The notes under the pieces were generated by a model. That model saw nothing but the letters and a program-made list of their open reading frames with translations, was not told the DNA's origin and did not search any database. From Cycas panzhihuaensis (Eukaryota > Cycadophyta): a stretch of DNA of 64,000 nucleotides. The stretch lies in contig CM041465.1 of NCBI GenBank assembly GCA_023213395.1, positions 41,299,741-41,363,740 on the forward strand. Direction: 5' to 3'. Positions 23,173 through 35,812 of the stretch are shown here, piece after piece. Both the position numbers and the translations under genes were made by a program. Each line of letters begins with the position of its first letter. Positions within the stretch are counted from its first letter, which is position 1.

Positions 23173-24013
23173 TTGACTAGTTTTTTTGTATGTTAATTAA
23201 TCTCTTGAAAAAGGTTGCATAAAGATCATATAGTTGTTTTAACTTTTGATAGCATCATTCTTTTTGAAATGAAATGTGCATATTGCATGTAAGAAGGTTT
23301 TTTCATAATTGCATGTGCATTTTTCATTTGAAAACAAAAAAAAAAAGATATAAAAACTTGCATGCATTGTTCTTCTAGTTAGTTTGCTTTGGATTATTAA
23401 AAAAAAGAAAAAGAAAGAAAAAGAAACAAGTAGCTTTGATCTTTTAGTCTCGTTGGTTGTCTATATTTATCTTACTTTATTGATTTTGTTCCTTTGTTGA
23501 TATTGTATCGACCCAAAAAGAAATAAGAAAAAAATCCAAGGGAAGACAAAGTGACTATAGATACCATTAAAAATACCATAAAAACATTAAAAAATATATA
23601 AAACAAAAAGAACAAAAAAAAAAAGAGGAAGAAAAATAGAGAATAAAAGTAAGACAAAACACCCCTTCCATTCACTTACCCTCTCTCATATCTAAGTAGA
23701 ACCCAAAAGGTCGAAAGGATTACATGAGAGGAGTCTGTAGGAAGGACTTTGAGGATACTATCGGTGTATCTCTGAACTTAGAACTCCTTTGTCCAGTTGT
23801 GTGGGTTAGTAGATCACATCACCTCTATTTTATATCCACACCTTTTATCATATCCATTCACACTTTATTAGACGGTACTACTAAGCGAAGACTCCTTCTT
23901 AGGAGTTGGGCAAAGATGGTGCCATAGGTCTTCTTGAACCTTGTGTCTCCCAATTTTAATTAAAATAAGAAATGAGAGATATTTAGTCCAGGTCCTCCCA
24001 AGAAACCCAACTA
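23173..24013 (+). repeat. 3' LTR of gypsy A, right part
   Basis: Resumes the LTR after element D and matches about 1290-2116 of the left LTR to its last base, including the poly-A-rich stretch and the CTCCTTCTTAGGAGTT hairpin. The right flank after 24013 is unrelated sequence. Confidence 0.85.
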
Positions 24014-24544
24014 GACTATTATCAATATTTTAAGGGGTTGTTATCATTACTATTTTTGAAGCATATAGGGCTATTTCATCATTAATTTTTCAAATTCTAA
24101 AGGGCTATTTTAATGTTGTTTAAAGGCTATTTGGAGCTATTAATCAAAGGCTATTTTAAAATTTTATTTTAAAATTATTTAAAGACTTTTGAAGCTTATT
24201 TTGAAGATTTTAAAGCTTTTATAGAATTTATTTTGAAACTATAGATTTATATGCTTTTGTGACTAGATTTCATATTATATGTGGGCCTATTTTCTAAGCA
24301 TGCAAGTGTGTTTTTTGAAGTCATAGGAAGTATAGTTTGAAGCTATTATCTAAAGAAAAGGTGGAGTAGATTTTAACACCAGTTATAGGCTTGATCACCT
24401 TGTAGATGATGAGAATCTACTATAAAAAAATGAAGAGTTTTAATTTTTGGCAAATTTCTAACCTTAATCTAGAGGCCTTTATAGGTTTCCTATCTCAAGG
24501 ATTTGTTATCAATTTTTGAGGCCATGAGAAGGCCAATAGAATAA

Positions 24545-24578
<34 letters not shown>

Positions 24579-25440
24579 TTTATCTTATTGTATGTATTGC
24601 TGGTTAGTAAAAAAAGGAGCAAGGGTTTTTAAGTTAAAATACATGCTTATTTTAACCCCTCTACCAGGTGTCTACATGGAGGTGGAGATATCACCCACCT
24701 AATTATAGGGTTTGTAGTGTCTAAAAGAGGCATCTATATAAAAAACCAAAGCTAGATCTTATGAGAGATTTATGTTTAGCTAAAAAAATAAACCCTGCAT
24801 AGTGTGGAGATGAGGAGATATACCCAATCGAGATTATGGTGGAGATTAATGCCTGCCATGAAAAGCACCTAAACAAAGATAGAAAAATTAAGTGTTTATA
24901 TATATGGGAAGCTCCTCACCAGAACACTCATTATAAGCCCTTACTTCAAGGTTGACAACTAATCCATATTAGTATATCTCCTCCTCATGTAGTACTTAGA
25001 TGAAGTAGACACACATTAAAGAAATGCATCATGGAGAAGTAAACAAGAAGGCAATCCCTATAATCAAATATAATTGAGCTACAAAGCCACTACTAGATTC
25101 CTAGTTATTCTCCTTGGTATGGATGAGACACAAATGAAGAGGAACCAACCCTAACTACCTTATCCCGTGTAATATAAGACACTAACAATTGCCTCTAAAA
25201 AAAACCCTATGAAGATTCCAATTTGATGCTACTCACTGCTATTGCTATGGACATCATAGAGATACATAAAATGGAAAAAAGATTTTTTTTTTCAAACCCC
25301 AAATATTTAGCTTTTTATTAATGTTTTTTTTTATTATTTATATTTTTATTTTGACAAAAGATTTGGGCATAATTCAGTTTTGACAGAACTAAAATATTAT
25401 TTAAAAGAGTTAAAAATTTTACAATTATAAAAATTAATTA
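24014..25440. other. No gene seen; contains (CA)n run
   Basis: A/T-rich sequence without an ORF or domain. The only clear feature is a dinucleotide run (next entry). Confidence 0.5.
24547..24575. repeat. (CA)n microsatellite
   Basis: About 14 uninterrupted AC units. Confidence 0.95.
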
Positions 25441-26010
25441 AATCATATTGAAATATATTTCAAATATGCCCAACCTCTTTAGTCTTTAGCCTCTTGGTCA
25501 TGTTAAGCACCCATATGACCTCAACTAGTAGGTGAAAGGGGCTAAGCCCCTTATTTTTAGTTTTCATAGAGTCCTTATCACTATTTTGCTTATAACTTGA
25601 GGATATAGAGTCAATTTTTACTCCCATCAGTTGCAATGGATTTGTAACTAAGAGAAATTTTATTTGGAATGTGACTTGATAGCATTTAGAGTTGATTTGT
25701 TATAGAATTTTCAACTCAAAGTTAAAAAAATTCTTCAAAACCTCAATTTTCTTCATTTTTTCAATACTTTTAGGCATATACATGTAATTTTTAAGATTCC
25801 ATATTATTTATTGTATATTTTATTAATATGATATACCCAAAATAGAGGCTCATTATTTATTTATTGTATATGTTATTGATATAATATACCCAACATGTAT
25901 TAAGGCTCATTTTTAGCTCTAGAGAACCAATTTCACATTAAAATTCATTACTTAAGAGAGTCATTCATGTTGTATTACAATCACATCTAGTTTCTAGTCA
26001 TATATTGACA
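25441..26010 (+). mobile_element. Decayed Copia-type leader remnant
   Basis: AGGGGCTAAGCCCCTTA (25536) can form the same short hairpin seen in the leaders of Copia B, C and D. It is followed, as in those, by a GCTTATAACTT...TCAATTTTTACTCCCATCAG stretch aligned to CATAACTTTTC...CATCAGTTTC of D. Similarity is weak but runs in the same order, so I call a remnant only. Confidence 0.3.
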
Positions 26011-26410
26011 TTTATTGCTAAAATTTTAGCCCATAGAGGTAATTTGAGGCCATAGTGCCATTGTAAGGCCTTAGAGCCATTTGAAGTTGCTTATATTATC
26101 CCATTTAAGCAAGAGGTAGGACCCTTTTTCAACTATTCTTGTATTTCTTCATCAACTCACTTGTTTAACCTCACAAGACTACATGTTCCTAAATTAAAGC
26201 TAACTTGCTACTAATTGAATCATGTATCCAAAGGATATTCCTGTTTAACTAGTGGTTGTAATAGCTAGTTACCATTCATTCTAATAGTGGTTGTAGTAGC
26301 AAATTATATTGTAGTAGCTTATGATCCAACATTCATTTGAAGACTCAATACTTATTTTTAATATAACATTTTATCATATGTAATTATCTATTATAAAGGG
26401 GAAATATTAG

Positions 26411-26710
26411 ATGTAATACCTAATTATATAATTATCCCCACTTACACTATCTCCATATTTATTTGTATTATTGTGAGCCATATAGAGATTTGTGTTACCC
26501 CTAAGATTGACCAATAAGGATTCTCTCATTGATGGTGAGCTTGTAATATAAGTATGTACATCATTATTCATTCTAATTAAGGTTTGGCCATTCTTCCATC
26601 TCATGTGTTAACTTGTATATACTTCATCTTCCTTGTACTTCATTATTATATCATTCAATCACCATAATATTTTATTTTTTTATGTATGACATATCATTTT
26701 TCTAATACTA
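26411..26710 (+). repeat. Possible Copia LTR remnant
   Basis: Starts TGTAATACC, ends near TGACATATCA, and is preceded by AAAGGGGAAATATTAGA, which resembles a polypurine tract. A CTTCCTTGTACTTCATTATTATA stretch near its end resembles an LTR polyadenylation region. No second copy lies in the window, so it may be a solo LTR or a chance match. Confidence 0.3.
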
Positions 26711-27959
26711 AATAACTAAGAGGGAGACTAAGGAGAGTTGTTTTTAGCCAACAATATGGAAGAAAATAAGTGGAGAAAATCCATTGATCTTGGTCATGGA
26801 TTTGACTCAAGTCCATGTTGAATGAAGAGTTTGTAGTGTGTCATGGCCTCTTAGGCCACCAAAAACTGACATGTGAAGATCAGAGTCAACATGTGCCACC
26901 CTAGGACTGGTATAGAGTAATTGATAAGTTGATTATCACCCACTGGACTAAATTTAGGTAGGTGACATTCATACCATAAAGTTTTTCATAATACCAAAGT
27001 TACAACCAAAAAATAAAGTGGTATGACTATAATCAAGGTGGTACAAAGAAATATGTATGAAATCAATATAAAAACACATAGATGATGAAGCCAAAGTAAA
27101 TTCAAAATGAAGGAGAACATGAAGAAAATAAGATGAATAACAATTAAAATAAGATCAACAAAGGCACTAAGGTAACCATTCCAAACTTGGGGATATTAAT
27201 AGGTAGACTAATGGCTAACAACCGAAGTTAACTCATCATCGAATGAAGATATATGTCATAGATCATCAAGTCAACAAGTAAGCAAGCAAAACATATGTCT
27301 ATAATCTGAAATCATAATATGAGAAAGCAATAGAACATGTAGAGACATGAAACAAACCTTCACTTTCCTATTTGTTCTAATATTCAAGTCATTCCTAGTA
27401 GTGAACAACACTTCTTCAAAAAAGAAAAGAAAGAGTGATTATGATAAATATAAATTCACCAAAAGAACTCTTATCTTTCCTTTCCCATTTAGGTATGTTG
27501 GGTATCTTTAGTTTATTTTCTTCCTTTTCTTTTAAATAAAAAAAGAAGGTGTGTGTGTGGGGCGGGGGGGAGGGGGGGAGGGGTGGAGAAAGAGAAGTGC
27601 ATGTTCTGGTTGTTTGCATTGATTAGCATTACATTGACATAGGATAGTTTTTTTTTTAGTAGTTATTTCTATTCTTTATTTTTTTTATTTTCTCATTTAC
27701 ATGCAAAAGTAAAATGATATATTAGTTATGCATTTAAGATTGTTTATCACTTGTATATTGGGTGCCCCCTAGGCTCGGCCCTATTCCTTTGATTAGGGCT
27801 TGATTGATTGACTAGGACTTGGTATCCCTAGTATATCAAACTCAACATTTTCCTAAGAAGAAATACATTCGATTATGAAGTATCATTTGATTGACCAAAA
27901 CCAACCTCTAGCATACAAACCTCCCTCCTTTAGTTTTTTTTTTTTTTCAATCCTGTTTT
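26711..27959. other. No gene seen; G-rich tract
   Basis: No domain found. 27549-27592 holds GTGTGTGTGTGGGGCGGGGG followed by further G-runs of 7, 7 and 4, and could fold into a G-quadruplex. The minus-strand ORF across it (27416-27619) is low complexity. Confidence 0.5.
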
Positions 27960-28022
27960 AAACACTCAAGATGTTTTTTTTTTTTGGTAAGGTAAAATGT
28001 AATTAAGTGTGGGTTTGAAAAA

Positions 28023-28039
28023 TAGGTTCCCACAACCTA
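28023..28039 (-). other. 3' UTR hairpin of LINE-1
   Basis: TAGGTT-CCCAC-AACCTA forms a 6-bp stem and 5-base loop about 40 bp before the poly-A tail. A matching hairpin lies at the same place in LINE-2 (47171-47184). It may be the RNA element recognised by the RT. Confidence 0.45.
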
Positions 28040-28145
28040 GTATATTAGTAAAGATATAGCACCTAAGCCAATATGGACTGTGAAAACCTCCATAGTCTAA
28101 GGACTAATCTAAGGAGGAAACATAATGCTAGGACAAGCCCCATGG

Positions 28146-31100
28146 CTAGCTGACACGAAGACTCTCTAACTTAACCGGTCTCATAATCTCCTTAGGTAAA
28201 TCCTTCCACCATACAAAAGATCTCTTATTTATAACTCCCCAGTTTGCTAGTAGATCTGCTGCTTTATTACCTTCTCTAAAGGTGTGACAGAGTTGCACTT
28301 CCGTGAAATCCTTAAGAACATCCTAAGCATCCTGAATCATCGATTGAAATCTCTAGTCTAAAACTACAGTGTCTGTGAGTTGGTTTATTATGTTCTGGGA
28401 ATCCCCCTCTATAATCACTTTGGATAATCTCCCATCTAGGGCCATATTCACATCTTTGAGCATGGCTGCCATCTCAGTGAAGTGGTTTATTTGTTGACCA
28501 TAATAATCTATGAATGCCCAAATGAAACTACCGTTAACATCCCTACAGATGCCTCCACCACCAGCTTCCCTAGCATTGCCTTTCGAGGCACCATCAAAGT
28601 TTATTTGAGCCAGTGGTCCTCTAGGGGTCTCGAGTGGAAAGTTCTAGGAATCCTAACCTTGGTATTCTGCTTTATACCCCACTTATGCATAATCTTTCCT
28701 TGAAAGGGTAACATGCACTTCTCTTCAAAGCTTTTGATATTTTCCTTTATCTCAACATATATGAGATTGAATATGGACTTTAGATCCATCTACTTGTCCT
28801 GGAAGATTCTCCTATTTCTTTCCTTCTATATATTTTAGGACAACACTGGGAACGGATTTTTCTAAACATTGCCTGGGACTTTACTCTTAAAAGGTCTCTA
28901 CTAACCTTGCCATTATTCTATGATGTTCCTGGAGTAAACCCACTCCACCTCGAAGATCTCCATCAAGATTCTCCAAACCTCACCAACGTAAGAACACTGA
29001 AGAAAGATATTATCTATAGATTCTTCCTCGGATCAACATAGGATACACCTATTAATCAGATGAAAATCCCTCCTCATGAGGTTATTTGTAGTTAAGATTC
29101 TATTTCTAAGACAGGTCCACTATAAGACTTTAATTTTAGGGATGAGGTTTAATTTCTAAACTCCATTCAAGAGATCATTCCTCTGAGCCCCTCTCTTGAT
29201 ATAAAGGTGAAGATAACCTTGCTTCACTGAATATTCTCTATTTTGGGAAGAGGACCAAACTACTGAGTCAACTCTATTTGATTTGGGAATATAACATTTG
29301 CTAAGTGTCCCTTTTAGTTTGGAGATACTTTCCCTAGGGAAAGACCCATCCTGAAGATCCTCAAAATTCCTCCATTTCTTATTTCTTCCTCCCCCAATCA
29401 GGTAATCCTTTACAAAGACATCATAGAGGTTCTCGCAATGAGCCTAGAGGGGAGCTAAATCAAGGCAATCCTTAAGACTTATTTTGCTACACCAAACATC
29501 CTCCTAGAATTTTATAGAATTCCCATTTCCCAAGTTCCACTTCAAGCCAGCTTTCACCAATACCTTGGTGCTGAAGATGCTCCTCCATATAGTTGAGCCC
29601 GATGGGGGGATAAAGTTGTCAAGGAGAGAGCTGCCTTATAAGTACTTTTGAGATATAGTTCTTCCCCACAAGCCTCCACAGCCTTTGACTAATCTCCACC
29701 TAAGCTTAGCCACAAGGGCTGAGTTAAATATGTGTGTTCTTCTCAAGTTCAGGCCCCCAACCGATTTCAGCTTATAGACCTTATCCCAATTTACTAAGCG
29801 AATTCTTTCCCTCTCTTTAACCCTGGACAATAGGAATATTTTCTAAATGGATTCTAGAACAGCCAAGACCCCAAATAGAATTTTAAAAATAGACATCCAA
29901 TAAACCAGAATGCTTTGAAGCATAGAGGCAACCAGTTGGAGCTTACCAGCATGGCTGAGAAGGGCACTTTTCCAAATAGCCAACTTCCTTTGAAGTCGAT
30001 CAATAAGAGGGTTCAACAAGTCCTTGGACATCTTGCCCATGAATAGGGGCATACAAAAATATGCAGTGGGCAATTTCCTAATACCTATTTTTAGGATATC
30101 ACTGATCCTTCTTTGTGCGGGACCAGGGGTATTTATAAAGTAAACACTGCTTTTGCTCAAATTAACCTTTGATTCGTGCCCTACTCATATCTCCTTACTT
30201 CATCCTTTATCTTGATAGTCTCTTTTATTACATCTTTCCCCAAAAATATGTTATCATCAATAAATTGATGATGAACAATATTGTCCACCCCAGAAGTTGG
30301 GCGTAGACCTTTAACAAGACCTTGACTTTTGACAGCCTCCATAGTCCTGCCCAGCAACTCAACTAAGGTAATAAAGAGGTAGGAGGATAGGGCATCCCCC
30401 TGCCTCAAACCCTTGTAGACTGAAAAGAATCTGGATGAAGAACCATTAACAATGACTGAGTATTAGGGATTTGAGATGCATAGTTTCATCCATGTCCTCC
30501 ACTTCTCCCCAAACTCAAAAGTGTCCAAACACTCCAACAAGCAATTCCAAGAGACTCTATCAAAAGCCTTTGAAAGGTCAATTTTTATGAGCATAGCAGG
30601 TTCCTTCCTCTTCTTAGCTAAGTGTAAGATTTCATGAACCACAATAATGATGTCATTGATCTGTCTACCTCACACAAAGACATCCTAGTTCTGGGATATT
30701 ATATTAGGGATGATTTGTTTTAATCTATTTGCAAGCACTTTGGCTAGGATCTTATACTTTACATTGTGGAGGATGATAGGATGAAAGTCCTCAATTCTTT
30801 TGGCCCCTTCCACTTTTAGGATAAGGACTAGAAAAGTAGCTTGCCACTCTTGAAGGATCTTTTAATTTAAGTGGAACTTATGCAAAGCTTCCATAAGGTC
30901 TTCCTTTATTATATCCCATAATTCCTGAAAGAAATTAGGAGGAAAGCCATCCAGGCTAGGGGCTTTATCCCTCTTCATTCCAAACACTACCTTCTTAACC
31001 TCCTCCTAAGTAAAAAGAGCGGTTAGGGAAGTGTTTTGGGCTTCATTGACCAAGCAAGGAATGGATCTCAAGAGGACCTCTTGGACCTCCCTATCTTCGC

Positions 31101-32361
31101 CCTGTTGCTCAAAAAAAAGATCCTTGAAGTAATCACTCACTAGGTCTTTTATATCTTCTATACCATTTATAGTTGAGCCATCCTCCCTTTGGAGACCATT
31201 AATTCTATTACTAGCTTTATGCTTAACAACATTCATGTGAAAAAAAATGGTGTTCCTATCCCCTTCAGCAAGCCAGATGTCTCTAGATTTTTGCCTCCAA
31301 TGGATTTCTTCTCTAATCAGCAGTTAATCCAAGTTCCTCACTAGTTCCCTTTCAACTTTATCCAGAATTAGAGATCTACCCTCAACCTAGATCCTATTCT
31401 CAATTTTGTTTAGATCTTTAATGGTTTGGTCCTTTAGGACATTGATATTTTGGAAAATTTCTTTGTTCCAGACTTTCACTTACCTTTTGACCTAATCCAA
31501 CTTTTTCAAGAATCTAAACATGGCATGCCCCTGGACTGGGACCTTCCACCAATCCTCTACCTTATGCTTAAGGTCTAGATGTCTAATCCATATCATTTCA
31601 AATCTAAAAGGAGATCCTTTACATTTTTCCATATCAGGGAATAGAAACTGTAGAGGAGAATGATCAGATCTAGTTTTAGTTAGGGCCTCTAGGGTGAAAT
31701 CCTTGAAGCATCTAGCCCAATCATAATTGATCATGAATCTGTTGAGTTTGATCTGAATGATCTACCTTCCTAGTCTTTTATTTGACCAAGTAAAGGGAGC
31801 CCCTTGTAGCTTGACATCTACAAGACCCCCCCTCTACATGAAGCAACCGAGGTTGTGCATGCTAGTTGTCCAACCTGCTTGGCCCCCTTTCTTTTCCCCC
31901 AGGTAAAGAGCTATGTTAAAATCCCCAAGCGATCGGCCAAGGAGTACTAAAATCACTGTGAACCTCCAAAGTCCTATCCCATAGCCTCTTTCTATCCTCT
32001 TGATTGTTTGAGGCATAGACGTTCATGGCCAACCATTTTAAGTTATTCTTTCTACTGGTCAGCCAAACTAATAAGAAGCATTCCTCCTCTGTGCAAGTGT
32101 ACCCCAACCATTCATAGGGTTCCACATCACCATGAGACCACCCATGCCTTGGATGTTACCAATAGATTTACATTCCACTTTTTTCCAAATTTTAATTATA
32201 GCATTTTGACTATTATTTGAATTCAGTTTTGTTTCCTGTAGGAAAATGAGATCTGGGTGTTCCCTTCTTCTCAAGTCCCTTAGAATCCTTTATTTAGAGG
32301 GAGCATTTAAGCCCCTAATATTCCACGAGATTAGTTTTTTCTCTTCTTTCTTTGCATCCAT
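28146..32361 (-). pseudogene. LINE-1 ORF2: endonuclease, RT, RNase H
   Basis: ORF2 nicks the target and copies the element RNA onto it. It starts at an ATG at 32361, just before the endonuclease motif LISWNIRGLNAPSK. FLQETKL follows near 32240 and SDHSP near 31670. RT follows, with KAPSLDGFPPNF-like and DLSKAFDRV-like wording, then MRQGDALSSYLF and HHQFIDDNIF (F.DD box kept, about 30240). A zinc-binding INRCILC motif is at about 29045. The end is RNase H with NFDGASKGN, TEMAAML, IIEGDSQN and NKAADLLANW, so all four acidic sites are present. The stop is TAG at 28146-28148. Several stops and frameshifts lie between the pieces. Confidence 0.85.
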
Positions 32362-32384
32362 ATCTCCGATGCCTCTCGATCGGG

Positions 32385-33632
32385 TAGGTCTCATCCAACA
32401 GATCTAGTTCTAACTCTCAGGCCCTCCAGGAAGCCTTCATTGAGGGTTTTCTGATTACCTTGGTCCACTTGGGTAGCAACTTCTCTTTCCCTCACTAATC
32501 TCATGGGGGGCTTGCTAACCCATTTTTCAGATCCAACATCTAGGATCTTTCTCTGAACCTCTTCTTTGTGGAACGTTTGGAGGGGGAGGGTTCATTACTA
32601 CCTAGGCCAGATTTTCCCACAAGGCCATCTACTTCAAGAGTGGTCGGCAGGATGAAAGCCAGGGCTACCTGGTCACCCATATTAGGGAGGGTATCTTCCA
32701 TAATAGGATCAAGCCTAAGATTTATGTCATCGAGCTCTTCTAAGGGGACTTCAACCTCCTTCACAGGAGGCTTCTCCCCTTGCATCTCAAAATGCTCATC
32801 TTGTCCACCCTTTGGTGGCTCCAATGCCTAAGGCTCTTCCACCTTCTGGGAATTATCTTTTGGCTCCAAGTTTTTTGTTTCCTTTTCTTCCTCTACTTGC
32901 CTCTCACCTAGGCATTTATGAGGTAAGTGACCCAACCTCCTGCATAGGGAACATCTAAAATTCTCCATCTTATAAACCAGTAATTATGCCCAACTCTGAT
33001 CCTCTATGTCCATCCATATTTCCTCTAAGAGGGGCTTGTCGATCCTGGTTAGAGCACAAAATCTGGCATTGATAAGCTTGCTTTTATTTTTGTGGGTGAA
33101 TCCACTGTTAAGAAGGGGCCCATAGCTTTTGCCCCCTCAGGACCTCCATGTTTCAGTGGTGCAGTGGAAGACCTGGCAACTAGATCTAGATAGAGGCTTA
33201 CTTTACCATTGGGGTTGATAGATCAAAGTCTCTATGCCATTTCTCCAGTATTAAAGCTTTCCTCCCAAACATCTAAGGGGCCCTTAGGAGGATATTTGTC
33301 ATATCTTCCTGGGAAGCAAATTTAAAAAGGGCACAACCTCTTAGCATCACTATAGCTTCCATGTTTCCTATTGTCCTCCATTTGCTCCTAATCTAACTTC
33401 TTATGGATTCTAGCCCTGGTCTGGGACCAAAAAATCTACTAACCAAATTATTGTCCCAAAGCTTTTCAGTTCTCTCTACCAGCTTCTTGGGGATTTTTAG
33501 TCTAACCTTATTATCTTGAATAATGAGTGTTAGGCCGTATTCTTCCACATCTCCGGATTTTAAAATTTCTAGGTAGGATTTACCCTTAGGAGGGATGTGA
33601 GATTGGTTTTGTGTACTTTGTTATTTCTCCAT
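32385..33632 (-). pseudogene. LINE-1 ORF1 (Gag-like RNA-binding protein)
   Basis: The ATG at 33632 is followed by a TAA four codons in, at a Gln position. The body carries FGPRPGLESIR and MFGRKALILEKWH, the DUF4283-type RNA-binding domain of plant LINEs, and is clearly related to ORF1 of LINE-2. A perfect CCHC knuckle, C-SL-C-RRLG-H-LPHK-C, lies at about 32940. The C-terminal part is Glu/Pro/Ser-rich (open at 32540-32824). It would coat the element RNA. Stops make it inactive. Confidence 0.75.
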
Positions 33633-34613
33633 TTTAGGTAGAAAATACAATAAGATTAGCTGCTAAAGCATATTTTTAAAAGACTAAAAACACCCAGTAG
33701 ATGATTGAGAATTGCATAAATACCAAGTATAATAGGGGTCATGAATCCTTCCTGCTCACTATCTCTCACCCCTGCTGAAGGATTAGTTATTGCAATGTCA
33801 AGTGAAGGGTACACCTGGGACCTTATCCGAGGAGTTCTGGAACTACAAAGTCTGGATGAGTAGCGCTAATCCTTCTCCATATCTAGCCTGATAAATGACT
33901 ATCTTGTCAATCCGTCTTAGGCCATGCTTTCTCCATAAAAACACCTGATTTAATGATGCCTCCAAACTATTCCTCGAAGATGCTTCGAACAAGGAACTTG
34001 GATCGAGGCCACCATACATGTCCCAAATGGCTTCACACCTAACTATTTTCAGGTGCCATAGCACCCATCTCTAACTAGAGCCCTCTGGAAGTAGATCCAG
34101 AGCTGAAGTAGGTCCCCGCCACCGCGGTGATGGTCATCACTCCAAATTTTTATGTCCTCTATGTCTAGGGAAGAAACTTACTGAATGTCTCACCCTTCCT
34201 TCCAGTGATTAATTCCTTGCTAAAAATCTCCACTAAGCTAGAGCGACTGCCTCAAATAATCTAGTATCAATGCATTCCAGACTACCTTAACTATATCACC
34301 TACCAATCCTTAGTATTTCAATCTTCTCAGGGTAGCCCACCTCTTTCTCCATAGCTCAATACCTTGACCACTTCCACCAAAGTACTATGAAACCCTAGCC
34401 ATCACCTACCCAAGTCACCGTTCACCACCTCAAGCACGAACCAATAAAGGAGAACTAGTCCAACAAACTCAGTCACCCATGAAACTAGTCTAGTGAGACC
34501 TGCACAGATTGGTGATGTATTTTCACCACATCAGGCCTAATATTTTCCACTATACAATGCTCTCTTGGATGAATCAATCCACTCAGGGATAGGAGCTGCT
34601 TCTGCCACTGAGT
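33633..34613 (-). other. 5' UTR of LINE-1
   Basis: Lies between the target-site duplication and the ORF1 ATG. It is richer in G+C than the flanks. It has one ORF of 73 codons (33843-34064) with no recognised domain and no match to the upstream ORF of LINE-2. It presumably carries an internal promoter, but no clear promoter motif is visible. Confidence 0.6.
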
Positions 34614-34629
34614 AAACATTCAAGATGTT

Positions 34630-35320
34630 GACTCGTTATCATGCTTTGGATTAATAGTGGCCTCTTCTTCTTTATCTTCCTTCACCACTAAATGTGAGAA
34701 CTGCAGAGAATCATATGAGAGTATCCCTTAGTCATCCATCCTCTTGGATGGATCATCATCAAGTAAAAATATTTCCAATGGATGGCCCTCAATAGGATCA
34801 TTAATCTAAGGTTTAAGATCTCCTAGGTCCTCACACTCATTATTCCTCTCATTAGACTTTTAACCCTGTAGGTGGGTAATGGTCTAAGTTTAGACTTTTC
34901 CTTCTAGAAATACTTTAGGAATGGTAGATAAATAGGAAGTCTTAAGTCATTCATTTAAAGGCAAGGTTCCTCCATGAATCCTACCACTCATTGGGAGGTT
35001 GTTTGATACTTTTCCTAATAAAAAGAGCACCTTATTTATTTGATTGTTTGGATTGACTTGATTAATTATCTTGCTTAGATTAGGTGTGTTATCATTTTAC
35101 TTTCTCTAATTTATTATTTTAACATAGAAAATGACAAATAATAACAATACTCTAAAACTTATACCTATTTATCCAACACACCCCTAGGGAATCATCCCTT
35201 CTCATTAAGAGAGGGGTTGATTCCCCTTGAGTTACATCACTTAAGATCTCATGTTTTTACCACTCACCTTATATGGTTTATCTTGAGTTCTCTTAGGTGA
35301 CTTGACCTAAGTGTTTAGAA
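34630..35320 (+). repeat. Probable 5' LTR end of gypsy E
   Basis: A/T-rich sequence between the LINE-1 target duplication and the primer-binding site of gypsy E. Without a second LTR copy the assignment rests only on position. It has no ORF of note. Confidence 0.4.
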
Positions 35321-35326
35321 CCATTT

Positions 35327-35345
35327 TGGCAACCATTATGGGGAG
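35327..35345 (+). promoter_or_regulatory. Primer-binding site of gypsy E
   Basis: TGGCAACCATTATGGGGAG differs by a few bases from the site of gypsy A at 2123. It marks the LTR-internal boundary of element E. Confidence 0.65.
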
Positions 35346-35410
35346 TTACCAAAACTTTCTAGTTACTCTTTAACTTTACTAGTACATAGAGTCATTTATT
35401 AGACACCCTT

Positions 35411-35794
35411 TGTTAAAACATTGTAATATCTCCTCCATTTCTTCTCATTTATGTAAATTCATGATTATAATGTATTAATGGACCCTTTTATATAATTAAA
35501 TCATATTGGATAGTGAGGTCAAGTACACCTCTTATGCCATTAAGTCGGCCTATCCCAATGCCTTGTAATCTTGGCGGATGGTTATAAATATTGCCCTGCA
35601 CCTTTGTACTACACATTGGATTTTGATTAATGTAAAATCTCTACCTGAGAGAGAGCCTATGGTGTGGTGAATTCACCCATACTATTGCATGATCATATGT
35701 CTTCCTTATTTTCTTAATTTATTGAATATTTGTTAATCTTTTGCTTATTGTACATCAACCAAGACACATATATTTAGATCCTACTATTTTCTCA
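35411..35794 (+). repeat. 5' LTR of Copia B
   Basis: TGTTAAAACATTG to TATTTTCTCA. A TATAAATATTGCCC box at about 35584 is the likely promoter core. It is 384 bp long and matches 42412-42796. Confidence 0.9.
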
Positions 35795-35812
35795 CGATAT
35801 CAGAGCTAGAGC
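35795..35812 (+). promoter_or_regulatory. Primer-binding site of Copia B
   Basis: CGATATCAGAGCTAGAGC directly follows the LTR. It is a changed TGGTATCAGAGC, the initiator tRNA-Met site. Confidence 0.75.

Larger units (their letters stand above)
1..24013 (+). mobile_element. Gypsy element A, Tat lineage, decayed, nested
   Basis: This is a Ty3/gypsy LTR retrotransposon read on the plus strand, with its left end cut off by the window. The LTR at 1-2116 recurs at 15784-17063 plus 23173-24013. Domain order is gag, protease, RT, RNase H, integrase, a second RNase H, an antisense gene, tandem repeats and the 3' LTR. The second RNase H, the primer-binding-site type and the long 3' non-coding stretch match the plant Tat lineage (Ogre, Retand and Grande relatives). 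Every domain carries stops, so the copy cannot move by itself. LTR differences are numerous, indicating an old insertion. Element D (17064-23172) sits in the 3' LTR. Confidence 0.85.
27976..34613 (-). mobile_element. LINE-1, L1-type with RNase H, full length but decayed
   Basis: A non-LTR retrotransposon on the minus strand. Its poly-A tail appears as poly-T at 27976-27985. Flanks AAACACTCAAGATGTT (27960-27975) and AAACATTCAAGATGTT (34614-34629) are a 16-bp target-site duplication with one mismatch, which fixes both ends. Order on the minus strand: about 980-bp 5' UTR, ORF1 (nucleic-acid-binding), ORF2 (endonuclease, RT, zinc-binding, RNase H), short 3' UTR. Stops and frameshifts are scattered through both ORFs. 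Confidence 0.9.
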
